Positions 51,504-63,003 of a stretch of 64,000 nt of DNA are shown here, one piece after another (the stretch's first letter is position 1; each line of letters opens with the position of its first letter). The position numbers and the translations under genes were made by a program. Under the pieces are notes generated by a model, which saw only the letters and a list, made by a program, of their open reading frames with translations, was not told the DNA's origin and did no database searches. This DNA is from Prostheceraeus crozeri. Taxonomy: Eukaryota; Platyhelminthes; Polycladida; Euryleptidae. The DNA is taken from NCBI GenBank assembly GCA_907163375.1, contig CAJQUW010012527.1, positions 124,001-188,000 on the forward strand, in the 5' to 3' direction.

Positions 51504-54045
51504 ATGTGAAATTGTATGAGGGAGTTTGGTCTAAACACAAATGCTTTCTGATATGCTTTTTAACTACTCTCCATGACAATTTCTTTTTGATGTTACCCGA
51601 AACCTGGAAGATAAAAAAAATTGTGTAGAAACATGGAAGGGGTATCAAACGTATACACATATAATAAATCGCTAATTCTACGAAAGATAGATCATCGGCT
51701 GTCAAATGCCAGTAACAGAAATATCAGGTAACTTTAGAATACTCGAGCCCATATCCGTCATTCTTCAGGAGGATTTCTGGATAAAAACTCTTTGCACAGT
51801 CTTTCCTCTTGGGTTAAAAGATAGGCTTCGAGGTTTTGGATGTACTTCCAAAGGTACCTTACATAAACAGTATTATTTCTCTTTTTCCTGTTCTAAGAAA
51901 ACCAAGAAGTCACTTGATTTAATCTTCAGCAATTCCAAGAACTTTATTTGCAATTATAATAATGTATCGCATGCAAACACAATTCAAAAAATATTAAGAA
52001 TGCAACGTAAGTACTTCACAATAGATTCAGTATTATACCCGCGACTGCTGATCAATATCATTTGCCACAAAATATCCAGGATTACAAAACATTCGGAAGC
52101 TCTGACATATCAGTCGTTATGAAAATTAAACGATTTACTTTTATAACCAGCTAAATCACAAATGAGGTCCATTTGGTCAGCCGTCTAATGTATATAGCTT
52201 GAGCCCGATTTCTTAATCAGGGGATGGGACCATTTGGATTCATGCAGCACCATCTAAAAAAAAGCAAGTATCCACCTACTACTCGTCTCAAACATGCTGT
52301 ATAAACCGAGTGCAGTGGCGCTGCTTTCTGAATTATTTTGAGTCATGACCGCAGAATGTGCGCATTAAAATTCGTTTCAGTGGTTGAGAAAATAAGGTTT
52401 CATTTCAAGACCTCATGTGTTGGTTCATTTTATAGTATATTATAATATCATGTTTTTCAATTTCATTAACTTTCATTATGATTTTAGTATGACACTTAAA
52501 AAATTGCAGAAATCTTACTAATTTCCAATTTATAATGTTACCCTCTATCAATAGGCCTACTTAGTTTCATTGTCTGATACTACCTGAAACCTTGATGCTG
52601 TAAACCTAGAACGCTACATCTACCGGATGAAAAAGGAGTAAAACATAAGCTGTTTTTGAATTCCTACCCAGTCTAAAACAGACGTGTCACATTCTCCAAT
52701 ATCTATTCCCGAATGAAACCCGGGTCAGAGTGAGAAAAAGAAATGGAACCCTCAATTGAAGCACAGTATAAAAATGATCACGCTGATAATGATGCGACGC
52801 TTGAACTTTCCTACTGAATTTCAGAAAAATATTCATTGTTTTTAAATCAAAAACTGTAGCACCGGTAGGTCTAGAAAAAATTTTCAATCTCAAGCACATT
52901 ATTTCAAAAAGGAGACCATGAAGGTGTACGTTTACAGCTAAAATACAATTTAACTCACACTTCATGGAAAAATAACTTGGTTTGTAGCATGAGTGATCGT
53001 CTGCTTACCTTCTTTTACGTGGCCTCCGCTCTATTCCTTACCAGCACGTAAACTTGAGAGAATCGGCAGAAATTGAGTCACACAGGTATTCGATTCACAC
53101 TTCTATCATATTTCGTTTAATTCGAAGAAGCTTCACGAAATCATAGTTTACCAATGTAAAGAATCAGCATGAAAAGTCGTTGGCACATCCAGTGACAGCT
53201 TTACAATTCACAGCCCTTCTGTTCGACTGAGGAGCGCATATCGAAACGAGCGCAGTGGCCAGACAGTGAGGTCACGCATTGTTAAAAGAAACGTAAAGTA
53301 AGTCAGTGCGCGCCAAAGACAAGGGGACACGTGCACTCTATGCGTGAGTCACTCTATAAAGCAATGATCCTATGTGTAAGGCAAGATTGATGTTGTTATG
53401 ACGTCACTCGATCGTATTATATAGAAGTCCTCGACTGAAGGCATGCTAGGAAGAAACAAACGCTCATATTAATGTAGAGCTGCAATTATTAATGAAGTAT
53501 GGTGAATATGGGTGCTGCTATTGTGCTTGTCTGTGAAACCAAACTGCATGTTCATCGACTTCAATGTGATGTGAAGATTAACACAGACACTGCTCCTTTG
53601 CAAGTTACACTGTTCAAGTTAAATTCCATTGTTCACGTATTTGTCTTGGAGATTCGGTTCCGTTTTGACACCAGCTGCTGGCTAGTGATAAAAAATTGTG
53701 ATTTTTCAATCATTTGACGTAAACATGTTATCATGTAGCTAAACAGATGAGTTCAGAACTCCGCTTACTGCACTGTTTAATGGTAACAATTACATAAGTA
53801 TGCAGAAACATTTTTGTTACATCGACAAATTAATTTATAAATATTTGTAAAATGTTTCAGATATGAACATTTAGGTGATTATGATAATATTTTAGCGCCG
53901 GTATAAATATTTTTGCAGTGAAATGGTTTTTTAAAGTCGTTTTTAAGTTTTCTAGTTCCGAAGTGAAATCAATTTATCGATCATTTGAAAACTATTACCT
54001 TAAGTTATCTGAAATTGATTGCGATTTGCTTTTGTGCAATACATG

Positions 54046-54048
<3 letters not shown>

Positions 54049-54076
<28 letters not shown>

Positions 54077-54077
54077 G
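54049..54077. repeat. (TA)n microsatellite
   Basis: A run of alternating T and A of about 27 bp lies within the CACTA element. Confidence 0.9.
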
Positions 54078-54086
54078 TATTATAAT

Positions 54087-54112
54087 GACCATATTGCAAT
54101 ATGGTCATTAGG
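54087..54112. repeat. 26-bp palindrome
   Basis: AATGACCATATT, then GC, then AATATGGTCATT forms perfect 12-bp arms beside the (TA)n tract. Confidence 0.85.
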
Positions 54113-54574
54113 GTATTTTTATTACAATTTTCGTATACTACAGTGATATCAATTATAATCAACAAAAAGTAGCAATGATATGAATGTTTTCATTTTTTAT
54201 CCTGAAGAGAGCAAAAATCTTTGTAAAGGAAGCAACACTGAGATGAATCGATGATGATAAATGTACGATGAAAATTTCGCAAACGAAAAATACAAAAATT
54301 GCAATTTATATATTGCATCATTTTATTGCAATTATCGTGTAAAATGACAATAAATTACAATTAACGCATAAAATCATATATAAATTGCAATGTTTCCGCA
54401 ATTCTGTCCACTAGTGCAAGATGAGGATAACCGAAAGCACGGGAAGGATCAGCAACTGTCACGAACTGGCATTGATGGTTACGAGTGTCTCACATGTATA
54501 TTGTGCCATTCGACTTTTAAAGCAGGCTACCTAATTTATTTCAATACAATACATGTAACTGATATTTATATGCT

Positions 54575-56265
54575 CACCTTGCTCACCTTGTCGACCCTTG
54601 TCCCGCGTATCCCAGGGTAGGTCCAGTCCTCTTTTTCCATTCCTTCCGGTTGTGGACCAGGGAGGCATCCACTCCTTTTGCCTTCATGTCGGCGGTTATT
54701 GTCGCTGTCCAGGTCTTCTTCGGGCGGCCTCTACCTCTTCTTCCTTCCACTTGCAGACGTGATGCTTTCTTAAGGAGATGGCTCTCTCCGCGACGCTTCA
54801 CATGACCAAACCATGACAGCCTTCTTGCTCTTGCCACTTCTTGAATAGGAGCTATCTCCACATTAGATCTTATTTCTTCATTGGTCTTCCGGTCCAAGTG
54901 TGTGTAGCCCTGCATCCACCTTAGCATCCGCATCTCCGCCACGTGCATCTTCTGCTCATCTGTCTTGAGAGGGGCCCAGCACTCAGAACCATAAAGGATT
55001 GCTGGCCTGATCATAGAGGAGTATACTTTGCTCTTTATCTTTAGTGGCATCCTTCTGTCACATAGCACTGGAGTCAGTCTCTTCCATGTGTTCCAGCCGC
55101 AACGTACTCGATGTGTAACATCACCTGCGCTAGTCACCTCAGTATTGACCATGGACCCCAGATATTTAAAGCAGTCCACACTCTTCACCGGCTGACTCTG
55201 AATCTCCATAGTTGTTCTTCTTGGGTCGGACGACAGATATTTGGTCTTGGAACGGCTTACCCTCAGGCCCTTGCTCTCAAATGCTCTCATCCATGCTTCC
55301 AACCTTCGCTCTACATCTTGATGACTGCTTCCAAATATTACGAGATCGTCGGCGTATAACATATCCCAGGGACCACCTCTTCTGCAATCCTTGGAAATTT
55401 CATCCATTATTACGATGAAGAGAAAAGGGCTTAAAGCTGAGCCTTGATGTAGCCCAACCGAGACAGGAAAGGCACGACTTTCACCTTGTCTACATCTCAC
55501 TGCAGTTGTGCTGTCCCTGTACATGTCCTGTATTAAACGGATGTAGCACTCCGGTACTTCCCGTGTGCGGAGACAATTCCATATCAGCTTCCTTGGACTG
55601 TATCGTAGGCCTTTTCGAGATCAACGAACACTGCGTGGAAAGGCTTATTTTTCTCTCTGAATGCCTCCATCGCCATTCTCAGACAAAACTGTGTGTCTGT
55701 TGTGCCAACTCCTGGTCTGAAACCAAATTGATTCATATCCACCTCAATAAGATCATGAAGACGCTTCTCCAAAATCTTCTCCAGAATCTTCATGGTGTGA
55801 CTGAGAAGCTTGATACCGCGATAGTTGCCAACATCTTGATGGTCTCCTTTGCCCTTGAAGATAGGTGTAATAACACTTTTCCGCCACGCATCCGGTATCC
55901 ATCCCGATGACAGTATCTCATTGAAGAGGTACACCAGAAGGTCCAAGCCATAGTGCCCAAGCACCTTGAAAACTTCAATAGGAATGTCATCCGGTCCACA
56001 ACTTTTCCCCGATCTCACTTTTTTCAGTTGCTCAGCCACTTCATCCCTTGTAATAATCTCCACCGGACCCTCAACAGCAGCTCCAGCAGGGATCTCTTCA
56101 TGCGGCCCTGTTTGATTCAACAGGGCTTCGTAGTAGTTTGCCCAGCGCTGCCTGTTCCCACTTGCCGTTGTGATAATGTGACCCAACTCATCCTTGACGC
56201 AGAAACCTTCATAATTGTCCTTTCTCGCTTTTAACTCTCGCAGTTGCAATACGGTACACCATCTT
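54575..56265 (-). mobile_element. RTE-type non-LTR retrotransposon, 5'-truncated
   Basis: The - strand carries the reverse transcriptase and the RTE-like C-terminus (CWAPLKTDEQKMHVAEMRML, SWFGHVKRR, GRRGRGRPKKTW). The endonuclease is absent, with truncation near 56265. The 3' end is short, with a GAGCAAGGT-type duplication near 54575. It lies about 160 bp beyond the CACTA element. Confidence 0.88.
54583..56249 (-). pseudogene. RTE reverse transcriptase with frameshift
   Basis: The 56249-55584 part has GKSCGPDDIPIEVFK, WRKSVITPIFKGKGD, NYRGIKLLSHTMKILEKIL, FGFRPGVGTTD and HAVFVDLEKAYD. The 55524-54583 part has VGLHQGSALSPFLFIVIMD and MLYADDLVIFGSS, the RT active site. One base appears lost near 55600: text after KAYDTV continues in another frame as LIWNCLRTREVPECYIRL before the second part. 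A second frame change is likely near 56235. It copies its own RNA in the family; this copy is dead. Confidence 0.88.
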
Positions 56266-56576
56266 TATATAAAGGTCAATATTCTTTAAAAAGTCTCGCA
56301 TAGCCTATATCAAGTCTAGACCATAGCAATCTCTTCAAGCATGCAAGTAGGCCTAGACCTAGATAGAGCTAATTCTATCAAATCTCCATTGAAATTTTTA
56401 TAAAGAACACAACATTAGTTATATAATAATTCCAACACCCTGCGAACATCTTTCTCATGGTGCACTCAAATGCTATAAACCAATGTTAGATTTTGTCAAT
56501 CGACACTTCAGCTGCATTTTGATACTGTGGACTAAATGCCATTGCTATGGTGCCTGTCATATAAGGATCATGATAC

Positions 56577-57016
56577 GTGACATGCCACGCTCAATCACGC
56601 GTAATTCACGCGTAATTACACATGACCCTTAACATCCGTGGCTATGCGGGATATTGCTGCAACATCTGTTATATAAGTTAGTATAGTTGGCAGTCCTGTT
56701 GTATAGACTTTGCGTATCATGTGTCTGCATGTATCAGAGGCTAAACAATGTGATAGGACCTCAATTTCATGACCAGGGAAGAAAGAACATGCTTTGCGGT
56801 TCATCCGTGGTTCAAGCGACAGCGCAGGCAACCGTAGACGACGCGCAAACTGTAAACGCTCGCCCGCGCGTATTCATAAACATTCCTCCTGTTTTAACAG
56901 CATCAGATCAAATGATTTCTGACTCTTAGTGCAGCGCGTATGTACGCGGGTAGAAGAATAGAATGTCCTTAACCACGGATGTTTAGGGTGTTCCGTAATT
57001 ACGCGTGGCATGTCAC
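56577..57016. mobile_element. MITE-like element, 0.44 kb
   Basis: GTGACATGCCACG at 56577 pairs with CGTGGCATGTCAC ending at 57016. The homology extends inward through CGTAATTAC and AACATCCGTGG on both sides with indels (about 45 bp). A TA flanks each side at one base distance (56574-56575 and 57018-57019), but the duplication is not certain. Confidence 0.62.
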
Positions 57017-57022
57017 CTACTG

Positions 57023-58123
57023 TGGTCAGTTGATATATTTATCCCGTTATTCCGCTTTGAGGCTACTTCCAAGCGGGCGTGTCTACCGCTTACACAAAAA
57101 ATGGTGTCACATCTACTTTTGCCACGACTAAAAGTGCTTGAGCGCGACAAAATAATTCCATCTTGGTGGCAAATTTTTGCGACAGATCTGCAACGAGCAC
57201 TGTTTTCAATTCAACACATACATTAATTAACTCGCTATTAATAAGAGTCTATGTTATTCAATTAATTTGGTTGCTCTAGGCCTACCTATTAGCCTTTTGC
57301 TGCATGAATTATTTTCAAAATTAGCGTTTTTTGCTGAAGATGTAGGTCAAAATGTTGTCTGTTAGCCGCAATATGCATGAAAGGGTTAAATAAAAACAAT
57401 AATCTCTTGACAGCGTTGTACTTTTTACTTAGTCTAACTGGTTCCCAATTGTAATTGGATTACTTCATTTTCATTTTCATTGTTATGGAATGTAATTATT
57501 TAGTTATTCACTAATGAATTATTCAAAGTTGTTATTTATAATTCAATGAAATCAAGAACACATAGCCATTGTATTTGCTACAGTCACACAGATCACTGCA
57601 GGATCAATTATATCCAAATATGAGACGACTTCTTCACGACAAGAATATGTTGTATATCGAAGGCGCTGCTTCAATAAGATGTCCATTGGCTGTTGCTAAA
57701 AATAAAGTATTGCCACAGTTCAACATTGCCTCAGTTCCTTCGAATATCAGGTGACCTGCTCCTCACACAATCTATCTGTCGATGAGCGTGTTGGAAATGA
57801 AGTGCTTTATTAATTGCTAGCAGCTGCTGCGAAGAAATCTGTTCGTTAAATGAAAGGACAAATGAAAGACGCTTGCGTCACGATGGGGCTAAGTGCCAGA
57901 TGATGTAGTATTTGCATGGACGAGCCGATCCGAATTATAGGGCTAACTCCTTACTAGAAGAGACTTTTAGCTTCATAGCTGAATACCAGAGTTCCACAAG
58001 TGGACAGATTGAATAAACAAACTGATATTCAGTTGCAATTCTCATGTGAAACTTAGCGATATCATATAGGCGAGTTGTAAGTGATTGCAGGGGATAATAC
58101 GGGATAAATATATCAACTGACCA
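57023..58123. mobile_element. MITE-like element, 1.1 kb
   Basis: TGGTCAGTTGATATATTTAT at 57023 and its inverted copy ending at 58123 match over about 28 bp with a 2-bp indel. No coding content. It starts only 6 bp after the previous MITE-like element. ATCAACTGACC is repeated once more directly after 58123. Confidence 0.62.
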
Positions 58124-60978
58124 TCAACTGACCATTGACAGTCATTTGTCAGACAAAGAGCTGACCACGGTGAACTAGTGAGCTCTCCAACACCTCTCTC
58201 TGAACTTCATCTCAGCTTATGGTCGAACTGCAGAAAATTTTGTCGTGCACAGAAGCAGTTTTAGTCATCACTATGTGATCGCAAATGGTACAGTAGGTTA
58301 GTAGGTCTATCTTGGCAATATGAAGCATGATGATGATGAGCTTGAGCTTGCGCATTTTTGTACATTATGACATTTTTGCTGATGAATAGTATTTATGATT
58401 ATTTATTTCTTTTGTGTGTCTGTTAGGCCTACATGTACATGTACATGAAAATGTCTTTCGTGTCTGTCATTGAAGAGGCCTAGACATAGACCTTCATGGA
58501 AGCAGATGTCTCATCAAAATTATATTCAAGTCTCTGTTGACTCTTTATTATCACATTATTAAAGGAGATTGTTAACAATTTCGTCGACAAAGCTTTGATG
58601 AGTATTATACGTTGAATGCTGTGTAGGCCTGTCAGGCCTATCACGAATCCGTCTTATAAAGCAATCACACTAAAACGATCCATGAGACAAACCCTGAACA
58701 AAACCTAAACTTCATCCATAGAGCAGCCGATTTCTCCTAAAAAACAAATTTATTTTTTAAACTACAGGCCTGCCCATAGCTCATTTTCATTCTAAATTTA
58801 TTGTTGTGTAAATCGCATGAAGGTAGCAATTCGAAGTCGATGTGGCCTAAGTGGATTCCTAGCCATATCCTAGCCATAGCACTTAATTCATGGACATCCA
58901 TCATCCTAAACTTGAACTTCAAAAACATAACTGTCAAAAGAATCTCATATGGTCTACCATTAGGCCTAAGACAACTTCCGTAAATCCTAAGACTTAGTCA
59001 ATAAAACTTATTGGATACGCACTATAAATTCATCAACAAGCAAAAATACATGCACGCATGCCAGCATAAATCTACATAAGGGATGAAACCAGTGAAGACA
59101 GTTGTATCCACTCCATTTGACATTCATTTTATCATAGCTAATTATTTCACGTAGGCCTATTCTAGGCCTTCTCTAATTCATGATGTTGCGATGAGAATAT
59201 ATAAGAGAATAACCACAAACTATGCAAGTTAATACATTCATGCTGTATTCAGCTATTAACTCTTGTCATCAAATATGATAGCTGGAAACAGTTTTGAAAT
59301 TTGAATTTGGAATCGTGTCTATTGCAGGATAATTAGGCCTATTTACATTGCACCTAAGGTCTAGATTGTCAGCTTACTGAATTCATCATGGATACTGTGA
59401 GATGTCAAATTGTGAGTACATGTCCTCAGTATGACTATATTGAAGTAAAAAAATAAATAAGAACATGCGTATAGGGATATATTAACTTTTGGTCATCCCA
59501 TCGACGCCTTCATATCAGAAACTCAGCTACAGATCTCCTAAAAGTAATTAGATTGTGGTTTAGCACACATAATGTATTTTACAAGAACCAAATACAACTA
59601 TCAGGAACAAAAGAAATCACATTTTAGAGATTTTTTTGAGTGGACAAAAAGGGGACCACTTTGGTGGATTTTACCATATATGAATCAATATAATTGAATG
59701 TATATAAGGCTATAGCGCAACTAAATGATTCAGTTGTTTGAATTAGTTTTGTGTGATTATAGGCCCTACTTGGCAGTGATATTTTGTATATTGTTATGAA
59801 TAAAACAGATCCAATTCCTTTCAAAGATAAAAGACAAATGTTAAAAAACAAATCAATTTTTTTTAACAACAGCAGCAGTAGAAAATGTTAAAAAAAGACA
59901 ACGCTCAATTTTGTTTTAAAAAACATGATTTTTAATCTCACATATTGCTAAAAACTAAGGAAAAACTATTAAAAAACTATGAAAAATAATAGGAAAACTA
60001 CATAAATATATCCAACCATACAAAAACGCATGCGTTCTGCAAAGAGTCGCGAAGAAGCGGATCGTTCTTTCTACGAGTATGTTTTTTTCTATAGTTTTCT
60101 TAAAAGTATTTTGAAATACTTGGCAAGTTTGTTTAGAAAATTATTTTGCTTTAACTTCGGATTAAAGTAACTTTTGCTCTTGATAGGCCTAGTTAATATT
60201 ATGCTTCATATTATATAATGCTTATCGATGTGTCATACAAGTTCATTCAGTAGATCTAGTATATATACAGACATAGGACCACATTTCTAAACTTGAGAGG
60301 ATTCGCTCGTACAAGTTCTGTTTAGCTGCGAAAATTGAAATATGATTTTTTTAACAAAGGATCGTTTCACAAATACCAGGAATGCTCATTTGAGGTTTGT
60401 TGAAAAACATTTATTTCAGCACAACATTTTCATTCCTTGACAAATGTAGATGAGAATCTTCAGAGTATTGATCGATCGCTGATTTTTTCTAATGGTGGGT
60501 AGCGACACGGAAAAATGGTCTGTTTCATCATTTTTAGGGAGACACCAAAGTAAATTATGGAAAAGATGAACAAAATAGATATCTTGAAGCAATGTTGTCT
60601 CCTTTTTTTCTAAATTTACTACGCATACCTTGCATAAAACATGTACTTCTTAGATTGACAACTATTTTTGATTGTATTTATAGAAAGTTATAAAGATTTG
60701 CAATGTATAAATACTCAAAATATCAAATTTCGCGTGCTGAAACATAAAATTGCGCAATTTTGAAATGTGATTTCATGTTAAGCCACGGCCAACTAGAGGA
60801 TACGGCCGGGACACGTGCATAATGGCCTCAAAAAAGGAGGCCGAACTGTTATCATACTGCATCCTGTTTTTAGATGACAAATTAATGTATAGATTGTTAA
60901 TATCATAATGGAGAACGACTGAATGAGATTTACACTATATTTAGAAAGTTGCAAAGCCGGATCGAATGTCAGTACAAA
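58124..60978. other. AT-rich intergenic stretch without supported genes
   Basis: Open frames are short and of poor composition. Several TAGGCCT words are scattered (near 58431, 59154, 59336, 60185). No RNA gene or mobile element is recognised. Confidence 0.65.
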
Positions 60979-61545
60979 TTATTTCCTCCTTTTCGAAGAA
61001 TACCTAATCAATTGGGTATTTGGCCTTTTGATAGAGTCCTTCATTTTCTTTTGGTAATTGTTGAATATGATATTTACACATGTAGAGATCAGGATTTTTT
61101 TCGATCGAACGTGATGATCTTCACACGAAAATTCGATTAGTGTCAACTTTTTGCAAACAATGCTTGCAACATACTCGGAAAAATTGGAGTGTTTTTCTTT
61201 TTCTTTCAGAAAATAAGAAAAATTTCCCATCAAAATAGAAAACACTTCACAAACAGAGTCATGAAGTAATTCATTTGGCACAGTCAAACCTCTGTTCAAA
61301 GCATCAATATATCGACGATCATTTGACTGAATCAAGTTCTCGTTCAAAAATACACCACAAGATGAACAATTGAGATTGCGAATCTTTTTCGCAATATAGC
61401 CAGAAATATACACCGCTACTTCATTTTCAGTATCAGACAACGAATAATCGTCAGATAAATTGTTTATATCATTATCAGTGACAGTCAAAGAATCTGTATC
61501 ATCAGATGCATTGATGATAGGATATTCATCATAATCTAAATCCGA
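60979..61545 (-). pseudogene. C-terminal fragment of a P-element/THAP9-like transposase
   Basis: From the high-coordinate side: an acidic lead (TDNDINNLSDDYSLSDTEN), then EVAVYISGYIAKKIRNLNCS, SCGVFLNEN, DRRYIDALNRGLTVPNELLH, DSVCEVFSILMGN. The 'YI(A/S)GY(V/I)A.K....(L)C..C...L ... GL..PS..L' layout is the C-terminal part of P-type (THAP9-like) transposases. The catalytic core is absent and the frame closes just upstream of 61545. Flanks show no convincing terminal repeats. Confidence 0.62.
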
Positions 61546-61549
61546 AGTT

Positions 61550-62194
61550 CACAATGTCAGGGGGCAGGGAATTCCAGTCGTCAATGACACGGTGGGAAAA
61601 TATATCCACGGGCTTGAACCCTGAAAGAGTTTTTGAAGATTTTGAAGTGATGGTCACGAGTCCTTGGAGTCAAAGGGGTAAGGAACTTAGCTGGATCACA
61701 TGGGGTAAAGCTATGTATCACATGACCAAATCCTAACCTTGGTCGTGGTCGGTCGGTCGTCGCTTGTCAAGCGAGTGTTCTGCATTTTCTTCCAAATTCG
61801 TATGTGCGCAGCTACCATTTCTGAAAATTTTTTACATCGTTAGAATCGCCGTGTCGTCGTGCTGGTGCCTGTGGTCTTAGTGTCTCGCATCGTCGCCCAT
61901 TTCATTCGCTATTTGGAATATTCACCCATTCGACGTTATTTGGCAGTGAATTTTTTTGTTCATTCCACGTTTCTGGCAGTCATCCAGTTTCAGGGTAAGA
62001 CATAGAACTCTGTCTGTGACCTGGGCTGACGTCATCAAATCACACCGCTACTGTACTTGAATTCCAAATGGTCCGATTATTCTCAATTATCAAACTGTCA
62101 GTTGGTGTTGAGTGCATGGCTTCTTGGCAACATAGCTGGAACGGAGTTTCTACGGAACTAGGTTCGAACCCTCAGGATTACAATTTTCTGAACT
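61550..62194 (+). other. probable 5' UTR of the adjacent LINE plus flank
   Basis: No coding frame is supported. From about 61735 the GC content rises (GGTCGGTCGGTCGTCGC), which may mark the LINE 5' region. The boundary cannot be fixed without other copies. Confidence 0.4.
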
Positions 62195-62221
62195 TTGTCT
62201 CAAAAGTTTCAAAGATCGAAC

Positions 62222-62998
62222 ATGAGCATTGATTACAAAAGTCCAACTTCTTTTTCGTCTGTGAGGCGGATGTCGCGTACACAGTTCGGTAAATTAACGA
62301 AAGACCAGTTGAGTACAGCTTTGAAAGAGGCCATTGCAAAGGCTGAGTCATACGAAACGACCAAGATTTTGTCCAAAAATGACATCGAAAGTATTCTTGA
62401 CACAAAACTAACAGAATATTTAAACCCAATTGATGGAAAAATAGCATCGCTTCTAGACAATCAGAGAAAATTGGAGCAAAAGTGTGATAAAATGCAAGGT
62501 GAAATCGATGGACTAAAACTTGCACAAGTAAGCATTTGTGATGGAGTAATAGCCGAGACAGAACAGCGAGCAATCAAACGCTTGAATTTAATTGTGTCTG
62601 GTCTGTCTGAGAATACAAACGGAACAGTTCCAGAAAGGAAACAGCAAGACATCCAAAGAGTATGCGAGGTTTTGACTGAGATTGGAATTGAAAATCCCAA
62701 TCCTCTATCAGTTTCTCGAATTGGGAAATTGGACCCAGCCAAGCCAAGAAGAATTCGGATTAGTGTTGACAATTATAGCATCAATAATACAATACTAAAG
62801 AATTCTAGGAAACTCCGAGCTTTCTCACTACACAGAAATGTATACGTGAATCAAGATTTGACTTACTCCCAACGAAACGAATTAAAGATGCTAAGAGATG
62901 AGTTGAAGTTGAGAAGAGAGGCTGGGCATGACGTTGTCATCTACAGAAACAAAGTTATAGAAAGAAATCAAATACCGTTTTTTCAAGAGATGTTTTAG
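62222..62998 (+). CDS. LINE ORF1 protein (coiled coil plus RRM-like domain)
   Basis: The protein has about 258 residues if the ATG at 62222 (MSIDYKSPTSFSS) is used. The 62195 frame start is not ATG-supported in context. A coiled coil (about residues 65-110: LLDNQRKLEQKCDKMQGEI) precedes an RNA-binding domain of the esterase/RRM-type ORF1 family: AIKRLNLIVSGLSENTNG, VSRIGKLDPAKPRRIRI, NVYVNQDLTYSQRNELKML, EAGHDVVIYRNKVIERN. It binds LINE RNA and acts as a chaperone in the family. The frame looks intact. Confidence 0.85.
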   Translation: MSIDYKSPTSFSSVRRMSRTQFGKLTKDQLSTALKEAIAKAESYETTKILSKNDIESILDTKLTEYLNPIDGKIASLLDNQRKLEQKCDKMQGEIDGLKLAQVSICDGVIAETEQRAIKRLNLIVSGLSENTNGTVPERKQQDIQRVCEVLTEIGIENPNPLSVSRIGKLDPAKPRRIRISVDNYSINNTILKNSRKLRAFSLHRNVYVNQDLTYSQRNELKMLRDELKLRREAGHDVVIYRNKVIERNQIPFFQEMF

Positions 62999-63003
62999 CA
63001 CCC

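Larger units (their letters stand above)
49103..54416 (-). mobile_element. CACTA (CMC/EnSpm) DNA transposon, 5.3 kb
   Basis: The terminal inverted repeats begin CACTAGTGGACA and match over 29 bp with two mismatches. They are flanked by CA on both sides (49101-49102 and 54417-54418), a 2-bp duplication (3 bp would be CCA/CAA). Both subterminal zones are packed with ATTGCAATT-type words (49130-49300 and 54290-54390), typical of CACTA subterminal repeats. A decayed transposase lies on the - strand. The + strand frames near 51.7-52.1 kb are shadows. Bases 52140-54290 hold no supported gene. Confidence 0.88.

Noticed and set aside
51706-52122. 138-residue + strand frame in the CACTA element
   Set aside because: It has no family resemblance, lies opposite the transposase direction, and its Lys/Ser/Ile-rich text fits random AT-rich sequence.
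60782-61748. Terminal repeats of a P element (CCACGGCCAA near 60785 and TTGGTCGTGG near 61740)
   Set aside because: The match is only about 10 bp with a mismatch, and no 8-bp target duplication flanks it.
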